Origin: Antitrichia curtipendula
Lineage: Eukaryota > Streptophyta > Bryopsida > Hypnales > Leucodontaceae
Direction of reading: 5' to 3'
DNA length: 64,000 nucleotides
NCBI GenBank assembly: GCA_951230915.1
Contig: OX579638.1
Coordinates: forward strand, 17,440,696-17,504,695
In this document: piece by piece, positions 21,832 to 32,794 of the stretch
Layout of the letters: each line of letters opens with the position of its first letter
Numbering within the stretch: position 1 is the stretch's first letter
Translations under genes and position numbers: made by a program
The notes under the pieces: generated by a model
Told to the model about the DNA's origin: nothing
Database searches by the model: none
Seen by the model: the letters and a program-made list of their open reading frames with translations, nothing else

Positions 21832-22643
21832 GTCGCTCTACCATGCTCCCATTGAGTAACTATTCCGTACATGTGGACACATATTTTCATTTTTATTTGT
21901 CACAGATAGGTAGAATAATTGAACCTACACCAAATAGTGAAATTAGGCTGCCTCAACAATTAGGTTGCCTTACCCATAGAAGTTACCTCATGATTCATTG
22001 CTTGTCCACAGGGAGACACATGTGACTCTAAATTTGGGTCATGAACTAGTGCACCAACCCATGCAACACACATTCTTACATTAATGCATCCTTCTACAAT
22101 AAGAATACATATTTTCGTAGTGCAGAATGTTGAGAATTTTGTGAGGGGCAACGTAATTTCACTATTCGCTGTAGCTTCCAAGACTTTTCCTAAAATTGTG
22201 TACGAGTGACCAATTTCTCATTGGATTTTTACGTGAGTGAGACTGACAACATGTCCCGACTAGAGATATTGTCGGTATCTAACATCTAAATACGGCTCTT
22301 CACAAGGAACATGTCTGGGGGAAGGCGTGGGAGATACTCCAGTGGCAATTGGAGGAGCAAAGTCTGCCCTTTGTTCAATCGGGAGGGAAAAAAGCCGGTG
22401 TCCAATAATGCACTTTCAGCACTGCAAACAACAGGCCTTGTACAAAGCTTGAACATGCATTGACATTTTGTTTTTTAACATTATTTGTAAATAACCTCAA
22501 CTTCTATAAACTACCTTAGTGAAGTGTAAAGTTGACCATATATCGTGAATAAATAGGTGATTTGAGGCAGTTCTTGTAGTCTGTACAACCCTCAATGGCT
22601 ACTGTAGGAGAGAAACTCCATGACAAGACAACCCCGTAACCAG
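21832..22643. repeat. Start of duplicated block B; paralogous to 6,774-7,594
   Basis: Near-identical to block A over about 800 bp with scattered substitutions and small indels. No gene recognised. Confidence 0.7.
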
Positions 22644-22645
22644 TA

Positions 22646-24942
22646 CTCCCTCCGTTCTGAAATGATTGTCTACAATTTTGTTGATATTTTTTGAGCCAAT
22701 TCCATTGACCATATTGTGAAAAACATAATTAAGAAAGGTTCCAAATTTTATATCACTAGAATCAATGAAGAACATTGCATGTGTTCATTGCAACCTAAAT
22801 AAAGATAACTACAAGGAAGTATATTTTGGCCTACTCAAAACAACCTTAACCCTTAAACGTCGATGCGGACGTTTGGCGTCCGATGGATGACTAAAAAATC
22901 ATCTGCTGAATGTGAAAAAGCCAATTTTCATCCACTTTTTTTGGGATAGTGAGCGTGGAGACGTGCTCAAGGATGGAAAGCCAGAAGCAGATTCTGTCAA
23001 TGCATTCTTATTTTTAGGGAAGCCAGATTCTATGAAGACAATGTTAGGCCCCATGCTGCCCTACTAACAGTTTCTGTGAGGGCAGCATGGACTAATGGCT
23101 TATGAAATTTTTTAGAAGCATTTTATATTGTGTGGGCAATTTGTCCCTGCACTGTAGCGGGCAATTCACGTGTCTACAACACCTCAAGCTGGCAGTTGGC
23201 AACTCGACTACTGTTCACAGCTGCATTCAGAGGCCACTAGACTTGGAATAGCAAAGAGTCTCATTAGTTTCAATAAATTTGAAGTCATCTTCATGAACTA
23301 ATAAGCCCTGCTAATCTGCTTGAGTACACAAACTTGGACACGCTATTGCCGCCTGTCTCCCACATCAAACGTTGTTGTTCCTGTCATTTCTACCAACATG
23401 CTTAGGACAAAGATTGTAGCAATATGTCTACCTCTTCCTCACCCCGCCCTGCTTGGTACAAGGACCTGTAGCAACAGTTTGCAACACACAGTTGGAAGTC
23501 ACCGAACAGTGCAGACAGCATTTCCGATATGAAGGAATCATTGACAACAATGGATTCATCGAGGAAGAACCACTTCAAAACAGGAATGAAAAGATAAAGG
23601 TATGTTTCCTTACTTTACAAATCTTCCTTTCCAATGCCTCAATTTGTAATCCAACTTCAACTATCATAAAGTATTGTCAATTGACTAGCTCTGTGTCCGA
23701 ACACTTTGAAAGAAACGAGTGACAAAGGTCATTTCACTAGCACTTTCCTGTCCATACGAAATAGAAAATGTCAGCAATCGCTGTGATCTCAAATTCCATG
23801 CAAATGTAGCACAGAACAGCTACTACGACATGATAACAGACTACTACACAAGATGAGTCCTTTGTAGAACAGCATGCCAAAGTATTAAAACTTCACGAAG
23901 GATATATACAAGCGATCTCAAAACAGAAACTATCGAACCACTGAACATTCAATTACAGAAGTTCACCACATCTGCAGATATTGTGGGCCTAGTTGGGACT
24001 CATTTCAGATACAGAGTAGGTTACACAAGAAGCCAAGACATTCTGTGGATTAACTGGCTGGAACAAACAATAACAAATTGAGGAGTTCATCTTCTCCTCC
24101 ACATTTGCATTGAAATCAACCTCCACGACGGCAGAACCTGTTCTTTGAAATGCATTTCAATAATGCATGGAAAAAGCAAGCTGAGGGGCTTGGTGTGAGT
24201 CAGAAACTTTTTCGAACGTAGGACCATTCTACAGCTTGAACTGTTGATCTGCATTGCTGGTTCTTCAAGTGAAGGCACTAACAAATTATGTCGGCAAGCG
24301 TCCTTGCCATACATCTCCCTTCCTAATTCAATAAAAGTGACAACAACTCAACAAGTGGCCCTATTGATACATATGTAATAACATTTACAGAAACTCCAAG
24401 ATCAAACTGACGAGCAAATTGATCTGAACGAAACAAGTGAATAAACTGATCTCAATGAAATTAACCTCAGTGAAACTGACCACGCCCATTGCCGATGTGC
24501 AGGCGCCACATTGGACGTTCAACATAGACGGAGCTGCACTGAACGTGCAAACGCCGCGTTCAACGAAGAAGGCCCAAATCCTACTGCAATTGCAAGTGCA
24601 ACCAGAAAAATGGAAAGGCGCCACGCTCAACGGAGAAGGTCCAAACCCTAATGGGGCTTGAAGTGCTACCCAGAAGATATCTCAACGGTCACTGGGAGAA
24701 GACAAACGTGGCGACAACTACGGGGGCCTGGAAATCCGTGCCCACTACTCGCCACGCTGCCCGTCTTCTGCAATTTCCATGCATTAAGTTATTCATTGGC
24801 ATGAACAATGCCTTCTCCCTCGGTCAGTCGCCGCATGTTGCACTGTTCACAGCCCGACTTTTCCCCACGGTGACCAGTCCGACGTTTAAGGGTTAAAAGA
24901 ACATGACATTCAAAATGGACAATCGTTTGGGGACGGAGGGAC
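22646..24942. mobile_element. Stowaway-like MITE, block B copy, split by a piggyBac-like insertion
   Basis: Ends CTCCCTCCGTTC and GGACGGAGGGAC with TA at 22,644-22,645 and 24,943-24,944. The two halves (22,646-22,849 and 24,897-24,942) equal the 249-bp block A copy once the inner element is removed. Confidence 0.85.
22850..24892. mobile_element. 2,043-bp piggyBac-like element inside the MITE
   Basis: Flanked by TTAA at 22,846-22,849 and 24,893-24,896; block A has one TTAA at 7,797-7,800. Ends are CCCTTAAACGTCG and CGACGTTTAAGGG, a perfect 13-bp inverted repeat. Subterminal GGACGTTTGGCGTCC adds a second inverted motif at the left. Internal frames such as plus 23,453-23,722 show no piggyBac transposase domain I recognise, and a GTATGTTT donor-like site near 23,600 hints at captured gene sequence. 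A perfect 12-bp hairpin (CCATGCTGCCCT and its complement) lies at 23,052-23,091. It is the long relative of the 222-bp element at 6,054-6,275. Confidence 0.8.
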
Positions 24943-25244
24943 TAATAACATAGAAAACTGTCTGCGAATCACACCAACTGATTACTCTAATTAGCTAGAA
25001 GATTACCCTAAACCACTCCAGCTTCATAGAACTACCCAACAGGAGCATCAAGATCGAAGCTTGCGCAAGCTGTTGAAGGTCCATCAAGGTTCGCCGATCT
25101 AAGCCCAGCAACAACAGAACATTGTCAATGCCCATTCCATCACTCGATTCAACCAACCACACAAAAAACAACAGCAACGCACAGAATTCAATCCTCAGAC
25201 TCAAAGTCTGAAGCACCTCCAGATCGTCATACAGCAGTAAGCAA

Positions 25245-26780
25245 TCACAGCAAACAGTTGCAGGATCTTCCACTTACATAGGTACCCGAACCCTTCCCCT
25301 CCACAATCGGGTCATATGAATGCTCCGCTGAGTCAATCCGCTGGAACACCGGGATTCCCGCGCTTCCAGCAGCATCAAACCTCGCTTTATATACGAAATA
25401 CATCACCACCGACACCACTCCAAGGTACGTACGAAACACCAAATCTACCCCTTTGATGACTACTCCGAGAACAATTTTCGCCCACACGGGCATCCCGCTG
25501 GTCTCAATCCCTTGCGTCAGGAAAGTCAACAGCGCTGATAGTGAAGTCACAGTGAGCGCGACAGCGACAATCGTCCCCGCTCTTCCGATTCTCGCCAACC
25601 TCGTACTCCGTTTGAGCGCCTCTCTTCCGTAGTTTCCAGGCTCCAATACAGCTATCACTTCCACCAGTGTGAACACGATGGCGAGGAAATCTTGCCAGCG
25701 AGGAAGAGAAAAAGTGCAAATAAGGAGAGTAAGTTGGGGTCCGACCAGCCAGCGATGACGAACATGATGGTGTAGAGGATGCCGCCGATGATGATTGTGA
25801 AGAGGGAGAGGAGGACGGAAGCTAGGACGGAAGCTAGGACTGTCCAGAGTTGGGTTATGAAGATGCGGAGAAAGGCGTGGGGGAGGAATTTGAAGACTTT
25901 GGGGATGATGGAGCGGTCATCGTCGGTGTCGGTGGGGTTATAGAGGTAGGCTGTGATGTAGGAGACCGCGCCTGTGCCGAGAGTTCCCAATACGTAAATC
26001 AAGAAGAAGAGTGTCCATAATAAGATCTTTGTGAATGACTGGTCGCCTGTTGGGCTCGTAGTCTGCAGAATGGAGAGTCAAAGAGTGTCAGTTACAAAAG
26101 AGAGGCGTATTTTCGATTTGAAGCATGGAAAACAAGTTCCCAAACTCTTCAAGAACTGAAACATGGAAAAGTTCCCGGCCGAAGTCTTCAGGAATTGAAG
26201 CGTAGAAAAGTTCTCTGACTCTTCAAGAACGGATCTGAAACATGGAAAAGCTAGTTCCCGATCTCTTCAAGAATTGAAGCATGGACAAAATTATCGAACT
26301 CTTAAGGATTTGAAGTTCCTGAACTGTTCAAGAATTGAAGCATGGAAAAGTTTCCGAATTCATTGAATTGAAGCTTAAAAAAGTTCCTGAACTCTTGAAT
26401 TGAAGCATTAACAGGTTCCCAAATCCTTGGAGCATGGAAAAGTTCTCGAATTCTTGAATATTAAGCATGGAAATGTTTTCGAAATCTTGAATTGGGGAAT
26501 AGAAAGTTCCCAAATTCTCTTATACCTCTACTAGTTTCGAAGTGGGAAGAGAGAGGGGGACTGTCGGTACCTGAGCAGGGTTGACTGCGCCCTCGACGAC
26601 GGCGGCGTCAGGAAGCGGCTTAGAGGATAGTAACAGGATTTGCAACACTGCGGCGATCGAGATCGTGAGGTAGAAGGCGAGGAAGAATGGCAGAAACAGA
26701 CGGCAGTGCTTGCGCAGCAATCTCGCTGATTCCTTGAAAATGGATGTCGTGCCCCATTTCTCCATCTCCTCCGTGCGCAT
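25245..26780 (-). pseudogene. Plant multi-pass membrane protein, copy B, frameshifted
   Basis: Paralogue of 8,150-9,626. Exon 1 begins at ATG 26,780 (MRTEEMEKWG, then SIFKESARLLRKH) and ends at GAG with a normal GTATAAG donor near 26,525. Exon 2 starts after CTGCAG at about 26,062. One A is missing in the run at 25,687-25,689 relative to copy A, shifting the frame after FLAGKI; the downstream frame resumes as VIAVLEPGNYGREALKRSTRL and keeps the same helices as copy A up to the GTAAGT site at about 25,277. Apart from this base the coding sequence is well preserved, so the lesion is young or could be a sequencing error. Confidence 0.75.
26100..26520. repeat. Intronic degenerate minisatellite, copy B
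   Basis: Same repeat family as 8,960-9,350, built on AACTCTTCAAGAATTGAAG, CATGGAAAAG and TTCCCGAA, with rearranged units. It fills the intron of the copy B gene. Confidence 0.8.
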
Positions 26781-28250
26781 CCCCTGAGCTCAAAGTTGAT
26801 CAGCTCTTCTGCCAGACTGCACGATGAGCTCGATGTGTGCGCAACGCCAACTTGTGAAATGATCGAAGGATTTGGAAGAAAGAAATACTCGGTGTTTTGT
26901 TACCGACAGACCTTGCTTGTGAGGACAGGCAGGGACTACCTAACTAGGAATCGACTCTGACGCAACTGCGGATGTGAATAATGTGTGACCCATCTGCCAA
27001 CAAGCGTGTTTGTTCAATTTGACAGTAGAGTGCAAAATGTCTTCAGTTGTGGATGGGGCAGGTTCAAACTTGTCAGAGTGATTAAAATTCGCCACAAAAA
27101 TAAAAACACTGAATGATCTATTGGTACGGAACTTGCAGAAGGCTGATGGAAATCAGTGAGCATTCGTTGACTACTGGGCCCCAAGAATCCCTGGGAATGT
27201 ACTTTTGGAGCAATCTGTACATACAGACAAATTATTGACATAATATTTTCATTTTCGATTGAGTGGAATTTAGACGTGCGATCTTTATTATCTCTGTACT
27301 GTACACGTAGAGAGATCTAACGGTGGTATGCAATGGATCAAAAGTTCAAAAGTTCAAAAGTAGGTAAAATAAAATAAAACAAGTGTTAGAAAGGAATAGT
27401 GATATGTTAGACAGGGCCATTATTCCTTAAGAATTCATTTTTTGCTGTCTACTAGAATTGTGATGTGTGGATATCAAAGTAGTAGCATTCTAAGATTTTC
27501 ATATGGTGGTTTTAATATTTTCAATCAATACAAATCAAATAGAAGATTGCACTAAAGATTACATGAAAAGAGGTGTATAGAAGTAACACATGTAATATTG
27601 TCCATGCAAACTCTCCTCCCATTTGGTCTAGATAGAGCACAAGAAAATGAGATACTATTAATTAACAAAGGATTTGGGAGAAAGAAATAAAGTACTCAGT
27701 GTTTTGTTACCGACGAACCTTTGCTTGGGAGGACAGGGACTACCGGACAAGACATCGACTGTAAAGCAAAAACATGTCCATCACGAAACTTGGAGAAGGT
27801 GGAAATCAGTGAGCATTCGTTGACTAGTAGACTATTTTAACCCCTTGGGAGAAGGGAAAATGTAGATTTGGAGCAGTGTGTTAAACTCCTTCCCTCCAGA
27901 AATGCAGCCTTGTGGCAGTTCACTGTTATTTCTACTAATTCGGAGTATTCAGTTTTAATGTTGTCGATTGAAATATGATCACTAATACATATTTTTATTA
28001 TACTTCACTCCAAAAATTTCCCCCCACAAAACACATATGGTCCAACTCAAATTTACCCACCAATGAGCAATTTAGATAAATGTCAGTATCTGAAGGTTTA
28101 GCACATCAACGTTCAGCATAACTTCTGGCTACCTTTAGATTCTGAGAAACCGAGTTTCACAAGCTTGCCAATCCACGAAGAGACCATGCTGCCTGAAAGC
28201 CTCATTACCCCCATCACTCTAAAACATCAAAAGGATCTTGATTGATAAAA
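26781..28250. repeat. Expanded upstream region of membrane-protein gene B with internal duplication
   Basis: Block A has about 230 bp here (9,627-9,855). In B the promoter-side sequence near 26,870 (GTGTTTTGTTACCGAC, then GGACAG and GGGACTACC) recurs at about 27,668-27,760, and CATTCGTTGACTA recurs at 27,160 and 27,813, showing a roughly 0.7-0.8 kb tandem duplication with later divergence. The rest is AT-rich with no gene recognised; AAAGTTC is repeated three times near 27,341-27,358. Confidence 0.5.
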
Positions 28251-28835
28251 AATAACTCGCCATGCTCAACTACGAGGTACACAGGTCAGTTGTAGGCTCT
28301 AAAATAAAGGTATCACTAGAAACGTGAAAATTAATCAGACCTACTTCACTGCTAAAACATCACCCCTAGAATCATTCTGAGTGTCACTCAGAAAAACAAG
28401 AGTAAGTCTAGCCTTTGAGACCAACGTGCATCAAGTGTCCGTTGGGAAGGTCTACTACATGCACACAGCTAACAATCGTTATCCTCGGTGCCTCCCTTCA
28501 GATGTAGACTCTACGTCACTCAAAATAATAAAATGGTGAACCTAATTCCGTCACTATTTCCAAGAATCAATGCAAATTGTTTGGTGGATAAAAAACCGTA
28601 CCTGAGCACAGAAATGTTCGTAAAGCTCCTGAAGAGTATTCAATTCACTCACACGATGCTTAAATCCATCAATCTGCGTCAGAAACAAGATTTTTTCCTT
28701 CCAAGGGTGATACCAACTTCTAATGTAAATCCATGCTAAAGCAGTTTCCAAAGCACTTGAAAATGCTTCGTCATTCTCTTTCGAAAATCGCATTCGAATG
28801 TACAGAAAAGTCGGATGAAACCGGACTTGAGACTC

Positions 28836-30785
28836 CTACTCTCGTCGTTTCAGAGAAGACCTCTCTCGCATCAAAGCTTTCTAAAGCCCTTGCCCCAGCA
28901 TTACGTTCAACACATTCAGACCCACCATGCCTGTCAGGGCCAGCGGCCATTCAAACCCATGACGAAACTTGGAAGCATCCCAAAGAAGCTTGACTGGGAT
29001 CCAAACATGACGAAAAATACGGGTCAAGAAAAACACAATCCAGTTCAGTGTCCAGTTGATGAAACTGCCCCAAGTGCTCTTTGATTTCGTCGTGGAACAG
29101 AGCTTCCTCACTTTGCGCAAGTGCAGAAATATAGTATGGACCTGGTGCAGCCAAATCCAAGAATTAGGTTCAGGGTTTACAAAAGTGCAAAGTTTAACTC
29201 AGACAAGCAGCAGCAAAGCAATTCAGTCATTCAATTATTCGTAGTCTGGCTAGTTTGCATCATAAAGGGTCTGGAGGAAACCCAGTATACCATAAGGTCT
29301 CTTCCTCCAGACCCTGATGATTTGAAGACCCTGCAACCCATCCCGGCCTCACAATGCTCTTCAAGACATTCACAAAGCACAAAGCCTACGAGGCAGAGCA
29401 AGTAGGGCTTCTCATAGCTAAGCCGAGCAAATAGGGTTTCTGATGTAGGAAATTACGAAAAAAGAGGTCCCACAACCCTTGATCTCATTGACCTTTGGTT
29501 TTCATAAATACACCAGTCGTCCAGACTACGTTTGTCCCAATACTCCAAATTGCAAACACCCTTCCTGCTGAAATTAGGAGAACTTTGGGAGGCTGCCGTG
29601 TGCACTCAAAAATAAACGGAATTTCAAATTTCAAATTGCGTTTGAATTACACTGAAGTATACTTAATCATTGTTACAAACACACATATGTAATTGAAAAT
29701 CATACAAAGAGTTTGATGTTTTCTCTACACTATCTACCATCTAGTGTTGCCACCATTTCTGAAAATTAGAACTTGTATTTAATGATACATGTTAGAAATG
29801 GACCCTCACAATTGCTTCAAAGATACTTATTTCCATACCACTTGACTTTCTTGTATGATTTCTTGCTTGTTCTTGACCCCAATGCAAAAAAAAATTGACT
29901 ATCTTTCCAAAGGTTCTCTATGTTATGATTGATAGTATATGATTTTAAATTATTCATTTTTCACTTGTCATGAAGTTGAAGTTCACTTCATTGCAAAATC
30001 AAAGCAATTTGCAGTTTCAAAATAAGTTCATTTTTTAGCATGCTAGAGCTTCCTAAAGTAGATGAACTTTCTAGTGAAAACTGACTGAAAATTCGTAAAT
30101 GAAGTAGACCTTACTCTACATATGCTTCCGTATCATGTCCCATTGATCATAAGCGAAGTATCCACACGACATCGCCAATGCAGTATAAGCTCCAGGCTAT
30201 GGCCGGTTGAAAAGCACGTCGTGGGACAGCATGTTCGTCAATCCTGAAATTTGCGCTTCCTTCACCATCAATCCAATCACTGCAAACACACGCTTGCAAT
30301 TAGGCACAACAATATCCAGCTACTTCACAAATACTTCAGTGAATGCACTCATTCGTTCTGTCACTACCAGATTCATTGCAAGCACAAGTAACAAAATGTA
30401 GATTGAAACAAAGAGTAACATTCTTTCGCTGCTTTATAATTTTCCATGTCGCATACCTCACCTGAGAAGGAGATGATAGAGGAATGTACAAGCGACACGG
30501 ATGTATTCAGAAAATCCGCTGCCACCTCAGGTGTGAGTCCAGCAGTGATCTCAGGTCTCCATCGCAAGAAAAGGCTCAGAGACTGATTGACTCCTTCAAA
30601 AAATGCAAGGGCAGCAAATACTTGCCACAGCCGTGAATCCCCTGCTTTGATCTGTACTGCCACCAGCACAACTTAACCCAGATTGCAAGCAATAGCGTAA
30701 AGAAAACGCCAGGCGCGTCCGCACTCCATGTGCTTGCTGGGGGTTTGGGTTTGGTCTCCCCCACAACCTTCTGCACACCCTCCAT
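28836..30785 (-). pseudogene. TLC-domain protein, copy B, multiply disrupted
   Basis: Paralogue of 10,393-11,960. Exon 1 starts at ATG 30,785 and has an extra TTAA at 30,673-30,676 that shifts the frame inside the first membrane helix. Exon 2 keeps only its first part (about 30,296-30,118); the part with the His-His segment and ICEV is replaced by unrelated DNA (29,575-30,116). Exon 3 (29,141 onward) reads VHSIFLH to LNVMLGQGL and then meets TAG at 28,883-28,881, where copy A has TAC. These independent lesions remove the core of the TLC domain, so no functional product is expected. Confidence 0.85.
29575..30116. other. Unrelated segment replacing TLC exon 2 in copy B
   Basis: Compared with block A (about 11,127-11,272), some 145 bp of exon 2 and its splice donor are replaced by about 540 bp of AT-rich DNA. 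No terminal inverted repeat or target duplication was found, so this is an indel-plus-filler or a recombination product rather than a clean transposon insertion. Confidence 0.6.
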
Positions 30786-31187
30786 GGGTACCAAACCAGA
30801 CTGCCTAACGATAAATCAAACCATAAGTATATCTGTGAGACATGCAGAGCTTCTACCAAATCTAGCTAAAGAAAGCACACACCATTCTCCCTCGCCATTA
30901 ATCCACAAACAACAAGAGCACAGAAGCTCCGCAATGACCAAAAAAATTACAGAAATGAGAACTAAAAGCAACCAAAATGAATGCAAGAACGCCACGGCTT
31001 GGACACCAATCACTTGAAGAGGCACTGCGAATCACAGTTTGAAAGGCGGCATTTACACAGTCGGTACCGTAAATAAGCTTCAACGGAAGTTCACAGGGCT
31101 CCGTCGAACTTTTGAAATTTCGCAAAAGAAGTTGAAAAATTCTGCACACCTGCAAAGTACGTAACTGCAATGCGACAGGAGATAGTA

Positions 31188-31789
31188 TTGTAAGTGGTTC
31201 ATAAAGCGATCCGCTTCTTGAAACAGTCATGTAGGTGGTTCCAAAACAAATTAAGTGGTGGTTCTAAAACGGACATTAAGTGGACTGTCAACAATGTGAG
31301 CATAATTAAGACTTGTCATTTACTGCTTTAAACTTTGCCAATGGATGGATTACGAGCTAGGGAGGGTCCATTTTAAAGCCAGTGTGTGTTCACTTAATTT
31401 TTCTAAATGAGAATTGATTGTCCAATTGCCTTCTTACAAATGTTAAAAGAATGTAGGGTCTGTTTAATTTTAGTAAGGGTCGCATTTAGGAACCTTGTGT
31501 ATTACTTTTTGCATGCGACAGTGCTTGTTTTGGGTCAAGACATATCTTTTTTCAGACTGCATGTGTGTGGGTTTTGTAGGACCTAGGATCACAAATAGTT
31601 GGCTATGGCAGAATTCTTTGAAAATTCATAAGTAATTCATAAATACTCCAAAAATTATGAAACCACTTGTGTTAGATTCTGCATCAATTTTTCTTCAGGT
31701 GAAAAATAAGGAAAAATATTTTTGAGCATTTGAAACACATCAAAAAGACCCAACAGCCCTTAAAGGGTCGCTTTATGAGCCACTTACCT
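31188..31789. mobile_element. 602-bp TA-flanked inverted-repeat element (Tc1/mariner-like)
   Basis: Ends GTAAGTGGTTCATAAAGCGA and TCGCTTTATGAGCCACTTAC are near-perfect inverted repeats. TA flanks the element at 31,186-31,187 and 31,790-31,791; block A has the unoccupied site TAGTTAGTCC near 12,366. Subterminal copies of a GGTGGTTCCAAAAC-type motif follow the left end. No coding capacity. The ends are unlike the CTCCCTCCGT Stowaway family, so the superfamily call is based on TA duplication only. Confidence 0.7.
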
Positions 31790-32794
31790 TAGTCCTGAGA
31801 ACTTAGTTGAAGCAGTTGCCGGGAGAGAGTGAAGCGAGTGCAGTGAAGCTCACGTGATATGCGTCCCCCGCGTTGGAATCGCTGCAAAGGCGTGGGTCTG
31901 TGGTTTGGTTTTAATTTGAATCAAGCAAGTTGGAGCTTTTCTTGAGGTTGAGGAGGCCCACAAGGCCACAACTGTGCTGAAGTATCCAAATCCATTATTT
32001 GAAAGACTGTACATGGGTGACCAGTTTGATCAGTCTTGAGTGAAGTATTCCTTAAAAAAATTTAGTGACACGGTGTAGTGATATTATGAGGTGCAAATTC
32101 TAGCTAGGTGGCTACTATGCCTGAGGGGGTGAGTTTTGAGGAGGAAGTGCTGAAATTGAATTTTCCAAGTCAAAGTATTAGGAGGTACAGTACATGTGAC
32201 TTGAAACCAATCAAATGATGACATATGGCACTTTATGACAGGATTTACTTAATTCATTTTGAAATGGTTGGAATAATAATAAAATTCTTTGGATATATGG
32301 ATAAATGACAAATTTTGTCAGGCAATCATTATAGACTCTAGCATGAATTGATCCTAATATCACCAAAAAATACATGAGTATAAAAAAACCCAAGTATCAC
32401 CCAAATATCACCTTAAAAGACATAAGTATCAAAAAAAAATTCTATGACAAGCTATATCTTTGTAGCACAAGTTTATTTTTTGAATAAGGTCTTAATATTT
32501 ATATGAAGCTTGTATCAATGCAAAAGCCCTTCTTTAGTCTAGAGCCAATCATTTGTAAATTTAGCCTTTCTTGCTATCCAAGGAATGGATGAGATTTCAC
32601 CAAGATTTGAAGCAATGGATAAGACTTGAACAAGATTAAGCCAATATATAAGGTCTAAAGGTGAATGACATTGGATGATCAAATATGGTTTAAATAGATT
32701 GAATTGGATGAATAATCAAGTTGTTAAACTTTGAAGCACAATTGTGGATGAATTTTTTGGAGAAAGTTTTAAATCAATGAATTGGCTTTCATTT
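31790..32794. repeat. Block B upstream TLC region and AT-rich tail, no gene
   Basis: Parallels 12,367-13,146 and 14,649-15,000 in block A. The TTAA at 32,413-32,416 is the empty counterpart of the 1.5-kb element at 13,147-14,648. Confidence 0.6.
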
